8,155 bases of DNA from DASPKW01 sp038244055 (GTDB lineage: Bacteria > Planctomycetota > Phycisphaerae > Tepidisphaerales > Tepidisphaeraceae). The DNA is taken from NCBI GenBank assembly GCA_038244055.1, contig JBBRTW010000334.1, forward strand, positions 1 to 8,155. Reading direction: 5' to 3'. Made by a program: the position numbers and the translations under genes. Shown here in pieces: positions 5,781-8,155 of this stretch; position 1 is the first letter of the stretch; each line of letters starts with the position of its first letter. The notes under the pieces were generated by a model. The model worked only from the letters and a program-made list of their open reading frames with translations. It was not told where the DNA came from and did no database searches.

Positions 5781-5958
5781 TTTAGCCACATTTTTAGCCA
5801 CAGATGTTCACAGATCAGCACAGATGAAATGAAGAGATGGGCTGCATCCGTTGAAATCGCAGCCCATCGCGAAGTGCCGCTCCCTCGATCGAACCAAATT
5901 TTGATTCGGCCGATGCAACCCCTTTCTTCATCTGTGCCCATCTGTGCTGATCTGTGGC
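5781..5958. repeat. Inverted-repeat element with CACAGAT units every 10 bp, overlapping the mgtE 3' end
   Basis: The left arm (5797-5828) contains three CACAGAT words exactly 10 bp apart. The right arm (5927-5958) contains three ATCTGTG words at the same spacing. The arms are reverse complements at 27 of 32 positions. Inside, GATGGGCTGC (5836-5845) and GCAGCCCATC (5859-5868) form a perfect 10-bp hairpin, and 5890-5908 forms another imperfect one around AAATTTT. On the outer left, TTTAGCCACA occurs twice, 12 bp apart (5781-5790, 5793-5802). ATCTGTG-rich sequences of this sort are familiar as dispersed repeats in environmental bacterial genomes (recollection, not checked). The element lies inside the annotated mgtE reading frame, providing its last 47 codons and stop. 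No target-site duplication was evident. Confidence 0.8.
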
Positions 5959-7410
5959 AAAAGTTGAATGAACTGCCGCATGTTGTGCTGCGGGCTGTGT
6001 GGTCGGTGGTTCCGGCGGCTTCTCGGGTGCCAGAAGCGTCGTTCGCAGCACTACCATGGCCACCAGAAAATAAATGCACAGGCCGGTGACATCCACCAAT
6101 GTCGCGACAAACGGCGCGGAACTGGTCGCGGGATCGAATCCAAGCTTTCGCAGCAGGAACGGCAGCATCGCGCCGACGATGGATCCGAATCCCACCACGC
6201 CCACCAAACTTCCCCAGACTGTGAAGCCCATCAAATATGGATGCCCCTTGTAATCGGCCCAGCCCAGATAGTGCCAGAGCAAGATACGCACGAACCCGAT
6301 CATTCCCAGGAACATGCCCAGCGCCACCCCCGAGAAAATCTCCTTGCGGAAGACCCTGAACCAATCCCGCAAGCGGACTTCTTTCAACGCCAGCGAACGA
6401 ATGATCAGAGAGGTCGCCTGCGATCCGGAATTGCCGCCGGAGCTGATGATCAGCGGCACGAACAGCGCCACGACGGCCGCCCGCTCGATCTCTTTTTCGA
6501 AATACCCCATTGCCGTCGCGGTCAATGTCTCGCCCAGAAACAGCGCCGCCAGCCAGCCGCCGCGCTTTTTGACCATCGACCAGAATCCCGCCTCCAGGTA
6601 GGGCGCATCGAGGGCTTCCATGCCGCCGAATTCCTGGATGGCCTTGGTGTTCTCGTACTCCAGCACATCCACGATGTCATCGGCCGTGATGATCCCCAGC
6701 ATATGGCCCTGGGCATCAGTCACGGGCAGGGCCACCCGGTCGTACTTCTTAAACGTCTCCAGAATCTCCGGCCGCCCGGCCGTCGCCGGGATCGAGATCA
6801 AGGCTCGATCCTCGATATCCGCCACCTTCATCTCCGGCGGGGCCATCACGATCGACCCAAGCCGCACATCTTCCAGCAGTCGGCCGGATTGATCGACGAC
6901 ATAGACGATGGCGAGTGTTTCCTTTTCCCGGCCCGTCCTGCGAATGTGTTCCAGCGCATCCCGCGCCGTCAGGTCCGGCGGGACCGAGGCGTAGCGCGGC
7001 GTCATGTGCCGGCCGGCCGAGCCGGCGGGATAGCCGAGCAGTTCCCGCGCCGACGTGAGCTCTTCGGGCGGCAATGTCGCGAGCAGCCGGCGGGTGACCT
7101 CGGCCGGCAGTTCTTCCAGCAGGCGCGTGCGGTCGTCGGGCTTCATCTCCGCGACGATCGACACCACCTGATCGTTGGAAAGGCTGTGCAAAAGCTCTTC
7201 CTGCCGGTCCAGCGGGAGATAGCTGAAAACCGTGGCGGCCCGTTCGCGCGGCAACACTCGGAAGATCACCCCTTCCTCTTCCACCGGCAGATCGATCAGC
7301 ACTTCGGCGATGTCGGCCGGTGGCAGTTCGCTAAACGCCTCCCGCAACTCATCCCAATTCTTGGCCTTGATGATTTCCTGGATATCGGCCTGGAGAATGT
7401 TTCCGATCAT
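5815..7410 (-). CDS. mgtE: MgtE magnesium transporter with repeat-derived C-terminal extension
   Basis: This encodes 531 residues from the ATG at 7410. The cytosolic MgtE N domain of helical repeats spans about 1-130, followed by a CBS-domain pair (about 136-255, ending ITADDIVDVLEYE), which in MgtE senses cytosolic Mg2+ and closes the pore. The transmembrane domain, about 284-458, has five helices. It carries the family signature PLIISSGGNSGSQATS (319-334) and VATLVDVTGLCIYF near the end, whose Asp440 matches the pore aspartate needed for Mg2+ selectivity in characterised MgtE. The fold is complete by about residue 460, the usual end of the family. Residues 461-484 are a Pro/Thr/Ala linker, and 485-531 (ATDQHRWAQMKKG onward) are encoded by the inverted-repeat element. 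A GTG at 7446 would start inside the dnaA terminator hairpin, so I prefer the ATG. It works as a dimer in the inner membrane. Confidence 0.93.
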   Translation of the reverse strand: MIGNILQADIQEIIKAKNWDELREAFSELPPADIAEVLIDLPVEEEGVIFRVLPRERAATVFSYLPLDRQEELLHSLSNDQVVSIVAEMKPDDRTRLLEELPAEVTRRLLATLPPEELTSARELLGYPAGSAGRHMTPRYASVPPDLTARDALEHIRRTGREKETLAIVYVVDQSGRLLEDVRLGSIVMAPPEMKVADIEDRALISIPATAGRPEILETFKKYDRVALPVTDAQGHMLGIITADDIVDVLEYENTKAIQEFGGMEALDAPYLEAGFWSMVKKRGGWLAALFLGETLTATAMGYFEKEIERAAVVALFVPLIISSGGNSGSQATSLIIRSLALKEVRLRDWFRVFRKEIFSGVALGMFLGMIGFVRILLWHYLGWADYKGHPYLMGFTVWGSLVGVVGFGSIVGAMLPFLLRKLGFDPATSSAPFVATLVDVTGLCIYFLVAMVVLRTTLLAPEKPPEPPTTQPAAQHAAVHSTFATDQHRWAQMKKGVASAESKFGSIEGAALRDGLRFQRMQPISSFHLC

Positions 7411-7426
7411 GGCGCCCGGTCCCGCT

Positions 7427-7468
7427 AAAAACCAACGAAAACGCACGGGCCGGCAATCGGCCCGTGCG
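7427..7468 (-). terminator. Intrinsic terminator of dnaA, directly upstream of mgtE
   Basis: A perfect 11-bp stem (7442-7452 with 7458-7468, CGCACGGGCCG and its complement) encloses a 5-base loop. On the minus strand it is followed by TTTT (7441-7438) and a second run of five T (7431-7427). It lies 30 bases past the dnaA stop and ends only 16 bases before the mgtE ATG. Minus-strand transcription reaching mgtE must either read through it or start within a very short interval. Confidence 0.8.
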
Positions 7469-7498
7469 GCATTCTACCTATGGACCGTGGAATCGCAC

Positions 7499-8155
7499 CT
7501 ACGATAGTTGGTTTTGAATATGGGTGAGCTGCTCGGCGATTTCGGTCTCATTCTTCACATCATCGGTCACGGTGCGGACGGCATGCATCACGGTGGTGTG
7601 ATCGCGCCCGCCAAAATATCCGCCGACCTCTTCCAGCGAGTAGCGCGTGTACTTGCGGGCCAGGAACATGCAGACCTGGCGCGGAAAGGCGATCGACTTG
7701 TGGCGCTTCTTGGACTGCAAATCGCTGGTGCGGACGTTGTAGTATTTGGTCACCACATCGATGATCTGCTGGATGGTGATTCGCTTCTGCTCGGGGGTAC
7801 TGGTTTCACCGAGGGCGGCGCGGGCCAAGTCCATATCAATCCTCCCGGCCTGGAGCATTCCCATCCCCTGAATCTTGGTGATGGCCCCTTCGAGTTCGCG
7901 GGTGTTGTTCTCGACCTTGGTGGCGATGTAGCAGATCACTTCATCGGGGATCTCCATGCCGCGGAGGCGGGCCTTCTTCTGAAGAATCGCCATGCGGGTT
8001 TCGAAGCAGGGCTTCTCGATCCGCGCCACCAGGCCCCAGTTGAAGCGGGAGACCAGGCGCTCCTCCAACTCGGGAATGTCGCTGGGCGGGGCATCGGCCG
8101 AGAGGATGATCTGCTTGTTCCCCTGTTAGAGCGTGTTGAAGGTGTGGAAAAACTC
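7499..8155 (-). CDS. dnaA: Chromosomal replication initiator DnaA, C-terminal part, interrupted by an in-frame TAA (5' end beyond the right edge)
   Basis: The frame reads leftward from the window edge as EFFHTFNTL, then a TAA stop (8128-8126), then QGNKQIILSADAPPSDIPEL onward without further breaks to TAG at 7499. Both sides of the stop match DnaA. After it come the AAA+ sensor 1 region (ILSADAPP), the box VII arginines (ELEERLVSRFNWGL), the sensor 2 segment (NNTRELEGAITKI) and the DNA-binding domain IV. Domain IV carries the DnaA signature GGRDHTTVMHAV, which contacts DnaA boxes. DnaA binds the origin and opens it in an ATP-dependent way. Relatives generally have Tyr at the interrupted position, and TAC or TAT to TAA is a single-base change. 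The TTG at 8068 is an internal Leu codon in ELEERL, not a true start. The gene ends with its own terminator before mgtE. The conserved remainder argues for a sequence error or a very recent mutation. Confidence 0.9.
8126..8128 (-). other. dnaA: Premature in-frame TAA in dnaA
   Basis: The plus-strand bases tta at 8126-8128 read TAA on the coding strand, in the same frame as the rest of dnaA. The nine residues before it (EFFHTFNTL) and the residues after it (QGNKQIILSADAPP) are both family-conserved, so this is a nonsense change rather than a frameshift or gene boundary. Confidence 0.85.

Noticed and set aside
5968..7428. A 486-codon open frame on the plus strand opposite mgtE
   Set aside because: It is the antisense shadow of mgtE: rich in Arg, His, Gln and Pro as expected from GC-skewed codons read backwards, with no recognisable domain, while the minus strand encodes a complete MgtE.
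7410..7446. An upstream GTG start for mgtE giving 12 extra residues
   Set aside because: It lies inside the dnaA terminator hairpin, and the extra residues (MRFRWFLAGPGA) do not belong to the MgtE N domain; the ATG at 7410 is preferred.

Overview
This window most likely comes from a planctomycete (Planctomycetota, perhaps Phycisphaerae-like). The evidence is a secreted protein combining dockerin-type calcium repeats with a C-terminal PEP-CTERM sorting signal, a GC-rich sequence, mostly weak Shine-Dalgarno sites, and DnaA and HU proteins of planctomycete flavour. The assignment is inferred from reading the proteins, not from any search.

Layout from left to right. (1) The 5' part of an HU-type DNA-binding protein gene on the minus strand, with an acidic C-terminal tail that runs off the left edge and a plausible promoter behind it. 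(2) An intergenic stretch with an inverted repeat built of 7-bp tandem units, next to the 3' end of a small unknown lipoprotein gene (minus). (3) A two-gene toxin-antitoxin operon (plus) with a 4-bp ATGA overlap and a PIN-domain toxin. (4) Convergent to it, a minus-strand pair: a large PEP-CTERM/dockerin protein with a probable seven-repeat propeller, then, 19 bp downstream, an HtrA-like serine protease with a PDZ domain but no visible export signal. (5) A 310-bp divergent intergenic region, then a small plus-strand lipoprotein gene with a GTG start and a strong ribosome binding site. (6) A non-coding stretch of about 330 bp with strong hairpins, ending in a clear intrinsic terminator. (7) A 162-bp inverted-repeat element with CACAGAT units every 10 bp. 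It overlaps the 3' end of mgtE (minus) and supplies the last 47 codons and the stop codon of that gene. (8) mgtE, a magnesium transporter, preceded by the 3' part of dnaA (minus) with an intrinsic terminator between them.

The dnaA reading frame carries an in-frame TAA between two stretches that both clearly encode DnaA, so it is either a base error near the window edge or a broken copy. No complete novel system is visible. The points most worth a second look are the repeat element that has become part of mgtE, the structured RNA candidate before the terminator, the interrupted dnaA, and the dockerin-flanked seven-repeat surface protein.
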